Source: Acanthococcus lagerstroemiae
Taxonomy: Eukaryota; Arthropoda; Insecta; Hemiptera; Eriococcidae
DNA length: 64,000 bases
NCBI GenBank assembly: GCA_031841125.1
Contig: CM063111.1
Coordinates: 58,899,535-58,963,534 of the forward strand
Direction of reading: 5' to 3'
The position numbers were made by a program, and so were the translations under genes. The notes beneath the pieces were generated by a model, which did no database searches, had not been told where the DNA came from, and saw nothing but the letters and a program-made list of their open reading frames with translations. Of this stretch, positions 45,163 through 55,849 are shown piece after piece; within the stretch, counting starts at the first letter, position 1; each line of letters begins with the position of its first letter.

Positions 45163-45487
45163 TCGCAAATCTAGGATCATTGGCCGGCGACGCGCTGTAC
45201 CATCCGGCGGCGCTGTTGCCGTACGAGAGGTCCGGCGGACCGTTGCAATACTGCGGCGGGAATTGCGCGGCCACGTGCATGTACGGATTGGCCATCGATG
45301 CTGGACTGACGGAGGTCGGCGCTCCGTTCGTGCTGCTACCACCTACGCTGCTACCACCGGTGCTACTGCGATACGGGGACGCGGGCCCACAAAGTTCTAA
45401 CTTTCTATACTCCTCGATGGGACTAAGTATATCGGACACGGAGAACGGCGTCGTATGCGAGTTCTGCTGTTTGGGGCTCAAGGACAT
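45163..45487 (-). CDS. scro: scarecrow/NK2.1 homeobox protein, N-terminal coding exon (partial)
   Basis: Encodes 108 residues plus one base of an NK2-class homeodomain transcription factor that acts in the nucleus in brain and pharynx patterning in insects. From the N-terminus: MSLSPKQQNS, the TN (EH1-like, Groucho-binding) motif HTTPFSVSDIL at residues 11-21, LSPIEEYRKLEL, a Ser/Gly/Thr-rich linker, SMANPYMH, and AGWYSASPANDPRFA at the end. SPKxxTPFSVSDILSP and WYxxxxxDPRFA are diagnostic of NKX2-1/scro and not of vnd or tinman. The start at 45487 is the first in-frame ATG; the frame stays open upstream to a TAG at 45659-45661. The homeodomain and C-terminus lie on later exons outside the window. 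Confidence 0.92.
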
Positions 45488-46100
45488 GGCCAGGTCGACA
45501 CCATTGAGCTCCGGCAGTATGTCCGGAGAGTCTTGATGATGCAGGCCGACCACAGGACTGACCGATTGGTACGACGAAGACACTGGGTGCCCGGAAAGCG
45601 CCAGGGTGACATACGTTCTCTCGAGAAGCTGGACACGACACTTCACAACGAGATTGCACTACTGGATGCGCTATTAGACGAGGGAAAGAAAAGTCGCCGG
45701 TTTCGCGTCGCTCGGTACTGCCGCTCTCGCTCTCTTCCGTGCTCAGCCGTACCGAAAAAAAAAGAGGTTTTCTGCGACCGCGACCTCTTCACCCTGACGA
45801 TGAGGGAACAATACACGATGGTGGAGTGAGAGGGCGGAGACAATCGCGAACAGCCACTCGAAACTATCGAGCGGAACCGCTGGTACCGCCTCGTCATGCC
45901 GAGTTACTTCGGCGATGCACGCCTTTAACGATGGGTTCGCGCGATGTTGCCATACGAACACATTCCCGTTCTTTTTTTTTCGCCTAGGTTGTCCGCCTCT
46001 CATGTATAGCGATTTTAATTTGGCGGAAAAATATACGCAGAACTGCTACAGGCATGCATGCATGGATACCGATCGACTGAGGCAAGGAGCTTTCGAATTC
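45488..46100 (-). promoter_or_regulatory. Upstream region of the scro exon: 5' UTR/promoter candidate
   Basis: GC-rich and repeat-free. The frame open between 45488 and 45658 lacks an ATG, so it is either 5' UTR or, if spliced from an upstream exon, coding. On the minus strand a pyrimidine-rich CTTTTCTTTCCCTCGTCTAA followed by TAGCGCATCCAG ends at 45662, which has the form of a 3' splice acceptor and would put a noncoding exon further right. No convincing TATA box was found. Overlapping plus-strand frames are shadows. Confidence 0.45.
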
Positions 46101-46440
46101 TGTCGAGCTTTTCGTCAAATCTAAGTACCTCGCCGGGGAGGGGGGCTTGGTGCCCGTGATCTCCTAAGGGGTGAGTAGACTCTTATGATTTACGAATGTA
46201 TGGCGAGCAGCTAATGATCTGAAATAGTGTATCTTGGGGCTGGGTAAGTGCACGACTTACGAATCGTCTAAACTAGCGAGCCTAAATTCGGAAATGACCA
46301 ACTTGCGAGAGCGACTTCATAGGTTTGCTCAGGAGCGGGTGCACAGGGGAAGCAATGGGAGTAGTCTCCACCCTTCCCACTTCCGAGGAGAACTGAACTG
46401 AAAACTTAGTGTCCATTTTGGAGTGTGAGTGAACTTGGTA

Positions 46441-46871
46441 ATATTCCTTTTGTAGGGTGTGCCAATTCACTTTTCCTTCTTCTGTATTCCAGAGCGCTTT
46501 CGGCTGTTATGCCATCATCGGTGGAGTACCCTAAATGAGACTTGTCTTTTGTGGTCCTGTAGTTCTAGTCGAGGGTAGTACCGTATGGTGAGCCTGTTTA
46601 GTCTTGCGTTCCTATTGGTTGTCTGTGAATATGCAGTCTGTCCAAACAATAACCACTGATTGGACAGACTGCATATTCACAGACAACCAATAGGAACGCA
46701 AGACTAAACAGGCTCACCATACGGTACTACCCTCGACTAGAACTACAGGACCACAAAAGACAAGTCTCATTTAGGGTACTCCACTGATGATGGCATGCTC
46801 GTAACAGCCGAAAGCGCTCTGGAAATACAGAAGAAGGAAAAGTGAATTGGCACACCCTACAAAAGGAATAT
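46441..46871. repeat. Long foldback element (205-212 bp arms)
   Basis: Arms 46441-46645 and 46660-46871 are reverse complements with few differences (for example GAGCCTGTTTAGTCTTGCGT against ACGCAAGACTAAACAGGCTC) around a 14-nt loop AACAATAACCACTG. The arms end at ATATTCCTTTTGT and ACAAAAGGAATAT. Each arm carries a CTGATGATGGC ... GCCGAAAGCGC motif (CCGATGATGGC in the left arm). It has no coding capacity. Confidence 0.93.
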
Positions 46872-46919
46872 GAACTGAAAACGCTTCGAAAATGAGCGAG
46901 TATATCGGAGTCTAGAAAA

Positions 46920-47900
46920 ATCTCCAGTCCTGAGGAATTCTAAACAAGTATGAAGGTATGAAGGTGTTTCAAAACGTTTAAACGGGTTTTGAAGAATCAT
47001 CGGGTCTTGTAGAGTCTTCAGGAGTCTTACGAAATCGTAATTAAGACTCGAGGAGTCATTTTATTTTATTTTGACGCTGAGTAGGTGAAACATGAGCATA
47101 CACTTCTTTACTTTTTGCCACCAGTACTATGTCATCAGCCAATCTTAAATTATCTATTTCTTTTCCCAAAATTTTTAATCCCTTTTTTCCCCAGTTTAAG
47201 TTTCTAAAGATTTGTTCCAGAATGCAGTTGAATAGATTTGGGGATAGTGGGTCCTCTTGCTTCACCCAGACTTTTTAAGACTCTGTTAGGCTATTTTCAA
47301 GACACAATGTTTGTTCAAGATCCATTCGAGGCTTTATATTTCTCTTCTGGATTTTATTAAGAATTTTCAGTACTTAATTAAGACCTATATAGATTCTTCC
47401 GCACTTATTTACGATGACTAAACTCATTTTAAGACTCTTTCGAACTTTTTTAAGATTCACTAAGACAGTTCAAAACTTGTTTAAGACTCTTCCAGACGTG
47501 CTAGACTCTCCCAAAGTTGATCACAACTTTCTAATACGACTTTTAAAAACTCTTTTATAGTTTTCTAAACACTCTCATAATTGAGTAGAACTCTTCAAGG
47601 CTTGAGACTGTGTAGGACTGTGGCACCCTTGCTCAATTTCAGGCTTAACAAAAACCTCGGCGGAATTTAAATCCTACATGCTTCGGCTAAGAGTGTTCAA
47701 ATTCTGTTCGAGTCTCTTTATGACTCTTCCAAATATCCTAATAACTTCATCAAACTTTAAACTTAAAACTCCTAATGATTTTTCAAAACTCGATACAGCA
47801 CTTCAAAACTGTTTTACAGCATTCGAAATTCCTTCATGATTGTTTATAATTGCTCAAAGTTTGACACTTTTTGATTTTAGTACCCTTAAGGGAGAGTCAG
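46920..47900. repeat. Degenerate AAGACTT array, block 7, with a LINE fragment inside
   Basis: From 46920 to 47050 the words run in the AGTCTT orientation and from 47270 to 47900 in the AAGACT orientation, switching at the LINE fragment at 47056-47268. Confidence 0.6.
47056..47268 (-). mobile_element. LINE reverse transcriptase fragment E
   Basis: About 55 codons: EDPLSPNLFNCILEQIF (motif B, QGDPLSP type) followed by NLRLADDIVLVAKS (motif C with both catalytic Asp residues present). The frame is open over this part but has no flanking LINE sequence. It sits exactly at the polarity switch of the AAGACTT array. Confidence 0.85.
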
Positions 47901-47999
47901 AAAGATTCTTACATGAGCATTAAAGATTGAAGATTTTCAGATATCCTTCAAGACTGCTCCCCATCCCTTCTCAACGAAAAAATTGGGTCGTATTGTAAT

Positions 48000-49049
48000 T
48001 GTTTCCCCTTGTGGATCACGAAATGTTTGTACTACATCGTGCCCACCCTTTCATTTGCTTTCGACCTTTCTGAAAATCCGCTTGAATTCATATCCTGACA
48101 GGGGAATAGGGCTGGAACCTTCCTAATCGTATCCCCTGTTCAAAAAGCATGGTTCTACCAGTGCACCGAAATAACTTGAAATAACCAAGCTCATAATCTT
48201 TGAAAATTGGATACTAAAGAACTTCGGGGGAGAATGTTCCTCTCCGAAACCCTTTAAATTGTCCAATCGGCCTGATGACGTCACGCCGTTCATATTGCGC
48301 GGGAGTACAGATCAATAGGAGAACATAGGAGAATAATAAGACTGACAGCGCTTCATGTATGTACATAAAGTTGCATACTTAAAACGCCGTATTTAATTTC
48401 CCGCTACCTGAAGGTTAAACTTCTACTGCCTCTCTTCGCTCTTTTTTGGAAGGATGTACAAATAAATATACTGAAAAACTCATTACCCTCTTCCCAAACA
48501 ACCAATCCAACAACTAACATCTTCACTATCGACTCAAAAGGGAAATCGTTCAGATTTTGATTTTTCAAACAGGGCGAGAAATTTTTTAAATTTTAGTAAG
48601 TTTTACTGTATATTATTGGTTTTTGACTTATGATTCAATCCTTTTAATCAAGTACAAGATTTCTGTTTCATTTCATATTTATTCGCAAACGTTTATGAGG
48701 TTTTTAAAGACCCGCATATAAGTACTAATACCATAAAATGTCACAATAAAAATGAATTATAATGCAATTAGAGTACTTAACAAAAAATTTATGGAGAACT
48801 TTTTTCCCCAGGGAGAGGAGTATTACTTCTTCTTTGTTAAAAATCCAAAACGAGGACCTATCTCTTGGTTTGGTAATGAAGTAGGGGACAAATTAAAGCA
48901 AAAATTTCTTCTCTATTCTTCTTGATTTTGAGAACTTAAAACTCTTACACAACTAGAACCTCTTCATATGAGGCTAGAAATCTTTTTTTTCTTCTTCTTC
49001 AAATAGAGATTTTAAGGGCCACTGAGTTCGTTGAGGAGGTACTTTCTTC
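48000..49049. other. Unassigned AT-rich stretch
   Basis: No open frame of note and no repeat recognised, apart from pyrimidine runs near 48985. Confidence 0.35.
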
Positions 49050-49945
49050 CCTTAACCTTTGATGCTAATATTTATTTATCACAATTTCCGAGTTCTTAAT
49101 GTTGATAATTGGGTTTCTCGGGTCTCTCAGTTCATTTGTGGGGTCTCTTTTCGGCTCCGTCTCCTTCAACTCCTTGGAGCTAACCCTCAGTTATTCAAAT
49201 GTTCACGTTCTTTACATCCAAAACAGCGTCTTGTGGGTATTTGAACTATTTTTTGGGGTTCATCGCTTAGTTTTTGAGTTACTGTTTGCTCCTTTTCTTC
49301 TTTTTTTGTTGGGATTCAAGTCTGTGATCCGTGAGTGAGAGTGGGTAAAATACAACTATTAAATTCTTGCTCTTTTGGAGCAGTTTGTACGGTCTCTTCA
49401 AAACACATTTAGACTCTAAAATTTTGTCCATCCCATTGCCTTTCTCCTTTTTATTCCTTTTTGAAATTGTTCTTTTAATGATACACTTTGTCCTAAATAG
49501 TTATATTCATGAACTTGTTGTGTTATTTAATTTTCAATTTCGATTTTGGGTGATGTTTTGCTGTTGCTGAGGATTTTTGTTTTAATCGTGTTTATTTTTA
49601 ATCCGCCATATTTTAGACTTGTGCTATACAATTCCTTTAGCATTGGCTTGAATTCATTCCCGCTTTTGGATATTAGTGCTACATCAGTTGTGAACCTTAG
49701 ATTGCTCAAGTATTCCCCATTAATTAGCATTCCTTTGTCTTCCCATTCCAATTTCGTGAATATTTCTTTCAGAGCAATACTAAATATCGTTGGTGATAAT
49801 GGATCCCCTTGCTTGGCTCCTTGCTTAACCTTAGGGTATTCTCCTATATTGTCGGTTATTATCCTTGCCTTATGACACATGTTTTGAATTAATGGAACTA
49901 TAGTAAGTGAGTATCCTTGATTGTTTTTCTTGGTTTCTGTCATAA
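49050..49945 (-). mobile_element. RTE-type LINE reverse transcriptase remnant F
   Basis: An open 138-codon minus-strand frame (49527-49943) reads GYSLTIVPLIQNMCHKARI, KQGAKQGDPLSPTIFSIAL (motif B), LSNLRFTTDVALISKS (motif C, where FADD has become FTTD) and GLKINTIKTKIL. Further fragments with YLGQ-like and MGWTKF-like residues continue in other frames toward 49050. Loss of the catalytic Asp pair would abolish polymerase activity. It is 5'-truncated just before the motif A region. Confidence 0.87.
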
Positions 49946-49983
49946 AGTCATGTTTTAAAGAATCGAATACTTCTTATCAGATT

Positions 49984-50092
49984 GCCCCTCCGGCTACTGA
50001 TGCGATACTCGAAAGGGTAGTTCCCGGGACCGGGGGTGCGGTGTCATAAAGGCCACTTTGGCATGCGTGCATCGCATACGTCCCACCACACC
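49984..50092 (-). repeat. Dispersed repeat family V, inverted copy
   Basis: Complement of the other family V copies: TGATGCGATACTCGAAAGGG, CCGGGGGTGCGGTGTCAT, GCCACTTTGGCATGCGTGCA and CATACGTCCCACCACACCA. The distal half is missing. A 34-bp scrap of the family is at 33028-33061. Confidence 0.8.
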
Positions 50093-50631
50093 ACTTCTTA
50101 TCTGATAATATTTTCAGATTACATGTGTCCTTTCTGAGAAAAAATGTAAAAATCTAAATTTGGAGTCTTTCCCCACCATAACTCGAGGTAAACAGCGTCG
50201 GGGGAGTTGGGTTTTTCCTTTATTCAGTGTGTCATCCCCGAAAATTTCCAGTAATAAAATTTTGTATTGCAATTTTTTCCGTTTGAACCCTTATATTATA
50301 CGACCAATATTTCCTGTACTAAATGGACTGCGTAATTTACGCTCTCGGCAGGCTCATTTCATGAAATCGGCAAAAAAAAATTCCCCGCTTTATTCACGAC
50401 CGATTCCGGTAAAAAAGCAGACGCATTTGGGCATTGCGTTTCATGAAATGAGCAATGAGTAATTTTTCTGCCCATTACACGGAATGAGCAACTTCACGAA
50501 TTACGGGTAACATATACAATACATGTGGGCAGTTGGATACATTTGGGGTATTTGTAGCCTCCCACCGAGAAAAAAATTTATCTAAATCGCAACCCCCCCC
50601 CCTTACTTAAATCCTGGGTTGGCCCTGGACA
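50093..50631. other. Unassigned stretch ending in a hAT-like terminus
   Basis: 50602-50627 (CTTACTTAAATCC then TGGGTTGGCCCTG) resembles the right end of a hAT MITE (complement CAGGGCCAACCCAGG). A matching left end was not located. Confidence 0.3.
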
Positions 50632-50963
50632 AGTCTCATGTCTGTCTCTATGTTTTATCAGTAATGAAGAAGAAGATAGCCGATGTGTCCTATAGTTTTA
50701 TGAATTTTTTCTTAATTTCTTGTCAGCGAATAGTAAACAAGTCCCAGGTGGATCTTTATGTCTTATCAGTATAGAAGAAGAAGGTAGTTATCAATAATAT
50801 TATCAGTAATATTTATATCATGTAGCTTTCAAGTCTCCTGTCAGTCTTATAACTGTCTCTGTGTCCTTATGACTCATCACCATACATCCTAAGTCTCATG
50901 TCTATCTTACATGTGTTTTTATGTTGTCTTGTCCGTAATCTATAGATAAGTCACATGTCTGCT
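50632..50963 (+). repeat. CTCATGTCTG dispersed repeat, about three units
   Basis: Units with AAGTCTCATGTCTGTCTCTA, TTATCAGTAATGAAGAAG and GTAGTTATCAATAATATT, spaced about 110-130 bp. Broken at 50964 by a MITE and continuing at 51230. Confidence 0.7.
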
Positions 50964-51229
50964 CAGGGCCCATTCTAACTGGCAGTACCGCTCATGTTGG
51001 GCAGTACCTAAAATTTTTTATATACCTCCAAAATAAAGTTGGGCAGTTCCAAAAACAGCAGTACATGTATACATTTAACAATCGCATATATGTATTTAAA
51101 ATTATATTGTATTTTTTATTTTTTATTTTTTTTTGGGAGGGGGGAGGACTAGAAGCAAAGAAAAATTGCAATAAAACCGGCAATTTTCTGATTTGGGCGG
51201 TTACAAAAAAAACTTTCAAATAGATGCTG
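50964..51229. mobile_element. Candidate MITE inserted in the CTCATGTCTG repeat
   Basis: Starts CAGGGCCCATT and ends GATGCTG; flanks TGTCTGCT (50956-50963) and TGTCTGTT (51230-51237) agree at 7 of 8 positions. Just inside the ends TACCGCTC and GGGCGGTTA are weakly complementary. The host repeat reads through if the 266 bp is removed. Confidence 0.55.
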
Positions 51230-51364
51230 TGTCTGTTTTTAGGTCTTATCAGTAGAGAAGGAGATTTTCAGTCTGATTGAACGTTTTATCAGAAGGGAAG
51301 ATAGCTATCAGTAACATCTAAACATCTTTATGACATCTATATAGGGTAAGCTTCAAGTCTCATG

Positions 51365-52031
51365 CAGCGTTACCAACTCACAACTTCAGAGTTGCCTGGG
51401 ATTGTATTAGAAGAAAGTCTAAAATTGCCGGAGACTGTAGGACATTTTGGAACATGAGTTCGAGGAGTAAATCATTTATTTTTCGAGTATACCTCTGGAA
51501 TTGGACGATGTTAAGCAAAATGGACTCAAGCGACATTTATAGACAAAATGAGTTAATAGTATCGTTGGAAAGAGCGTAAAAAGTAGAATTTTTCAAAATT
51601 GGCCCCCCGATTCAAAAATGTGTACCCACGTTGAAAAAAACTTATCAGCAAACTCTATGTCCGTAAACCGGCTTTATTCAGTGACTTTTAATGTTACGTT
51701 TTCTCAAAAAACAGATTTTGTCTCTTTTAAATCCTTTTTGCTTAACAGCGTCCACCTGACACACCAACTAGCAACTATAAACAGAAATAGACAGTAGACT
51801 TGCAGCCAGCTGATGAATGAAAAAATGATAGTTCGTAGCTTGCAGCACGTAGCAAAGTTGCCAACATTCAAAAATGTGAAATGTAGACAGAATTGTAAGA
51901 TATAGAAAATGTCTCACGTTGTATCGAAAATGCCTGTCATTGTTTAAAAAATACCTGAGTGCCGAGAAAATGCCGGAAAAATCTAGAATTACCTAAGATC
52001 TCAGGCAATCGTCGGAGGGTTGGTAACACTG
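51365..52031. mobile_element. hAT-type MITE with CAGCGTTACCAAC ends
   Basis: Ends CAGCGTTACCAACTC and GGGTTGGTAACACTG (inverted with few mismatches) bound 667 bp, with an exact 8-bp duplication GTCTCATG (51357-51364 and 52032-52039). It splits a unit of the CTCATGTCTG repeat, so other units serve as empty-site references. No coding capacity. Confidence 0.93.
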
Positions 52032-52440
52032 GTCTCATGTCTGTTTATATCTGTCTGTGTTGTTATGCTTTATCAGCTAGATACAGAATAGTCGCATGTC
52101 TGCCTTTAGGTCTTATCAGTAGAGAAAAAGAATTTCTGTCTGACTCAATATGTCTTATCAGAAATGTAGGTAGCTATCGGTAATATTTATGTCGGGTGAG
52201 GTCAAAGTCTCATGTCTATCTTATACCTGTCTGGGCTGTATGCCGTATCAGTAATGTACAGACGAGAGTTCCCGGTTCCTGTGTCTGTCTTCATGTTCCA
52301 TCAGCAGTGAAGGAGAAGATAGCGTCTTGCAATTTTTAAAAGTTTTAAAATAGGCAACCCACTTGGAGTTTTTTCCTGCGGATGAGAAGGAGAAGGAGAC
52401 GGCGGTGGGAACAGAAAATATTATTTTCTTAATGCATAGA
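52032..52440 (+). repeat. CTCATGTCTG dispersed repeat, distal part
   Basis: Continues the array broken by the 51365 MITE and ends with the distal segment (CAACCCACTTGGAGTTTTTT, GATGAGAAGGAG) also found at 29310-29390. Confidence 0.65.
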
Positions 52441-54400
52441 GAAATAAATGAATTATTTGCTTTATAACAGTCTGACGCTTATCTGGAATAAGTGGCCAAA
52501 GAAACTTGTATTCTAATATCCCCTTCTATTTTCAGGGTTACTTTTACCTATGAAAGTCATTTTCAAGCCACTAGCTCTGGAATTCAGTTTGTGCAGTTTC
52601 ATTACAACTTCAATTTGTCAACTTGCAGCTGTAAGTATACCAACTCAACATTTTTCAACTTATAAGCGGGAGGAGCGCTTCCCCATAGCTGTAGCCCTAC
52701 ATTCCATTCGCGTGATTTTTGTGTCTCCAATATCAGGGTCTCCTTTAACTCTCGTTCACCCAACCCTCGTTACTTCGCATTTACTTTTCCGAAGCATTCG
52801 ACCGCTACAGTTAACAGATCACCTTCGTAATTCCGGTTTAAATCGGCACCTCGACCAGTAAGAGCCCTTCAGACGAGTTCTCGCAACTTCACAAATAACC
52901 GGAAAAAAAAAAATCACTCGTTACATTTGTACAGTATCACTCGAAACGAGGCAGAGAGCAAGAGGATAGAAAAACTATACTTATACCTACATTGATCGAA
53001 AGGCTCATCCACTCGAGTTAATATAAAGGTGTAATCCTATAATGACGCGTGCACTTAATTTCGATTATTTATAAACTATTAAATACGAGTGGACCGGTTA
53101 AGGGTTGCGGAGGAATAAAGAGGGAAAACGAATTCGAGTATGTATTTAAGATGTAAACGGAGTGTTCTTCAATGTAAAGAGTACACGGAGTGTTCTTCAA
53201 TCTAGTACTGTTCTGGTAAAATAAGAAACATTTAAGAGCACGAGCGGAACGCTAATACATTCGCATTTATTCGCCGGGTAAAAGTTCTCTACGATTTTCA
53301 GGGGGTAGTAAAGTCGCCGGACCTCGCCACTCCACTCCGAGCCTTGTGTTTCCGAACCCGCAAAGAGGTGTACCTTCAGTGCCGCGTTTCGTTCGAATGT
53401 CAAAGGAGTTGTGCATTCGTGTTACCGAGAAAAAAAAAATTTTCTTCGAAAACTGAGGGGCACTCGTTGCGTGTCCTCGATTCCATCTTCGCAGACACGT
53501 GCGACAATTTGACTCTTCGCCGTCACAATTGGCGGCTGTCAATTTCGCGATTTGAATCGCGAAATCCAGACGCGGGCTCTTATCGCGAGTTTTCCTCCCC
53601 CTTGATGGAAGTCAACAGCCGCCTCGAAAGTCGTCCGGGCGGGCGTATTTATCCGCAATTTGAGAAGTTCTGCGCTCTTCGAAAGCATAAACCGTTGGTC
53701 AAGAGCAATTAACCCATCCGAGAGCTATCATCGTCCAAGTACACTCTTATCATCATTCTTCTCTATGGCATTTTTCATCCCGCGTGTTTATATCAGAAAT
53801 ATAAACCTTTCAATTGGGCTCATTATATAATTGAACGGCTTCAATCGAGTCCGGTAGAGGGGGCTGCATACAGAAGTAGTTGAAACTATATATCGAAAAA
53901 TTCGCCTCACTTCGCCTCGCCTCGCTGCGCTGTTGCCGATTCCCGCTGCGGATTATTACTTTTTTTTTTTCATCGTTTTCCCGCCGACATTTGCACCAGC
54001 ACTGTCACTGTCGATAAGGGGGAGGCATTTTGCCCTCCTCACCGACTATCTTCGTGGTTGGCGATTTCGTGTGCGAAAATTTTCGAGTACCGGGAAAACG
54101 GTGCGTGGACTTTCCTATTCGGAGGTGAAAATTGGTTATGAATTTCGAGTGCGTCGCTGTGCTCGGGACCGAAGCGGTGATTTTTCAGGCGCTGAATCAC
54201 AAAGGGATGGCGGAGGGGGTTGAATTTTTTCAAAGTCAAAATGTCAAGCGCGGAAGTGGTATTGTATTCTTCAATTTTTCAGACGAACGAAATATTTATT
54301 TCTTCTGCTTCTGGAGTGTCGTGCATATTCTTGTGCATTGGCGGTTATAGGTAGTAGATCTCTTCCTGGCTGCTGACATGACTTCTTAGAATGTATGTAA
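52441..54400. other. Repeat-poor stretch upstream of scro
   Basis: From about 52540 to 54250 the sequence is mostly unique and richer in GC and CpG. Frames on both strands (52550-52861, 53344-53712, 53933-54223) have no family features. Upstream regulatory DNA or an unrecognised exon is possible; nothing here lets me choose. Confidence 0.3.
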
Positions 54401-54989
54401 TAATAATAATAATGATGGTGTGGTGGGACTATATTGCAGCCCTGCTGAAACTTGGTACGATTGTTTAGTACCCTCTTCGGAGAAACCCCGTAATGTCACC
54501 CCTCCCCCGGTGTGAGCATCACCCCCCAGAGTCCTAAAAAAAATAACGGAAACAGTTTTTGGCTTGTATCTAGCTTAAAATTGAGTTGTAGGTAGAAATA
54601 TTTCTCACCAAAATTAAAGAGCGAAAAGTCTCTACAAAAATGATATCTATGTTTTTTTTTCGCGAATCCCATACCGACCAAGATAATTGGCGTTCAAGAT
54701 CACACGAGCATGTAAATATGGAGTAATCTACAACGTACGCGGTATACGAACGCCGAACTCGTCACTATGCGAGAAGCGTTGAACGCTGTCATTTTAAATC
54801 CCTATACTAGATGGACCAGCTTGTCTTAGAAACCGGATTGAAGACAGACAATAGATATGGAGCGACATGGACATGACTATAGGCGTTTGGACACTCCTGT
54901 AGGTGCGCTAGTGTAGTGGACGAAAAGATGATCAGGGTATTTTTACCACAAAAACATGTACAGGTGAAATGAGCTCTAGCATTTTCAGT

Positions 54990-55165
54990 ATTGAAGAGAA
55001 CTAAAGTACTTTGACAGCTGAGCTCCTCCAGCATAGCTCGCAGGTCGTCCCAGCTTTCCGTTACTAGCACTACGTCATATGCAAATCTAAGGTTGTTAAA
55101 TGTGTGTCCATTAATTTGTATTCCTCTTGGGTGATGCCTGGCATTGGTGAGGAGGCTTAAGCGTG
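54990..55165 (-). mobile_element. LINE reverse transcriptase fragment G
   Basis: INGHTFNNLRFAYDVVLV and SWDDLRAMLEEL match RT motif C and the helix after it. FADD is changed to FAYD, the same change seen in remnant B at 19.2 kb. About 55 codons remain. Confidence 0.8.
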
Positions 55166-55432
55166 AAAAAAAACTCTCTATGAGGTTATATATCGTTAAA
55201 ATCGCGAACAAAAGCACCTAGGAGAAGGCAAACCCCGACAGATAAACCACGTTCAAAGCAATGAAAAACTACAACGGTATCTCTTTCCATCAGGAAATGT
55301 AGCTTTTCCAAATATTAATTACTGATGATGGCGTTCCAAAAGGTATATAATTTTTCCGAACGTAAAAAGCTCCTCATTCAGATGTCCAGGAGAGAGCTAC
55401 TTGGAGAGCATCATCATCGGAAAGTTTTAAAA

Positions 55433-55700
55433 AGAAAAGCGCAATTAAAATAGGAACTTGGTATGTGAGAAGCTTGAATGAACTGGTCATGGAGCCACAA
55501 AACACATGTGGTATAAAATAGGAGTGGTGAAAATCGGGTCCTGTAGGTACTGTGGAGAAGAGGAGAAATCTCGATCCGTGTTATATGTCAATGCCCAGCA
55601 ATAGTTTGGACAAGACGCGAAGCACTGGGACTAGAATATCCAACACCCAGTGAAGTCAAAGGGATAGAACTCTGTACTGAGCTGATCCTTAACAGCAACT
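55433..55700 (+). mobile_element. LINE fragments: endonuclease start joined to a 3' end
   Basis: AIKIGTWYVRSLNEL (55441-55485) is the first strand of a LINE endonuclease domain. Directly after it, from 55490, comes sequence with CRYCGEEEKS and a tail like that of Jockey/R1-type ORF2 C-termini (zinc knuckle CxxCGEEEET...H...C). The second part recurs inverted at 63340-63600. The junction joins two unrelated LINE parts. Confidence 0.65.
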
Positions 55701-55849
55701 TGAGGAATAATGCAATAGACTACAGAGTCTGAGCACTCGGCGCATACAGTGCCGCACCTCGCACAAATGTGTAAGATGTAAGTTTGAATAAAGTTGGGAG
55801 ATTAGAGAACCTTCAGAGAGAAATGAAGAGGCTTGAAAAGGAAAACCGA

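Noticed and set aside
44986..45342. Several 100-135-codon frames overlapping the scro exon on both strands
   Set aside because: They are shadows of the GC-rich scro coding sequence in other frames.
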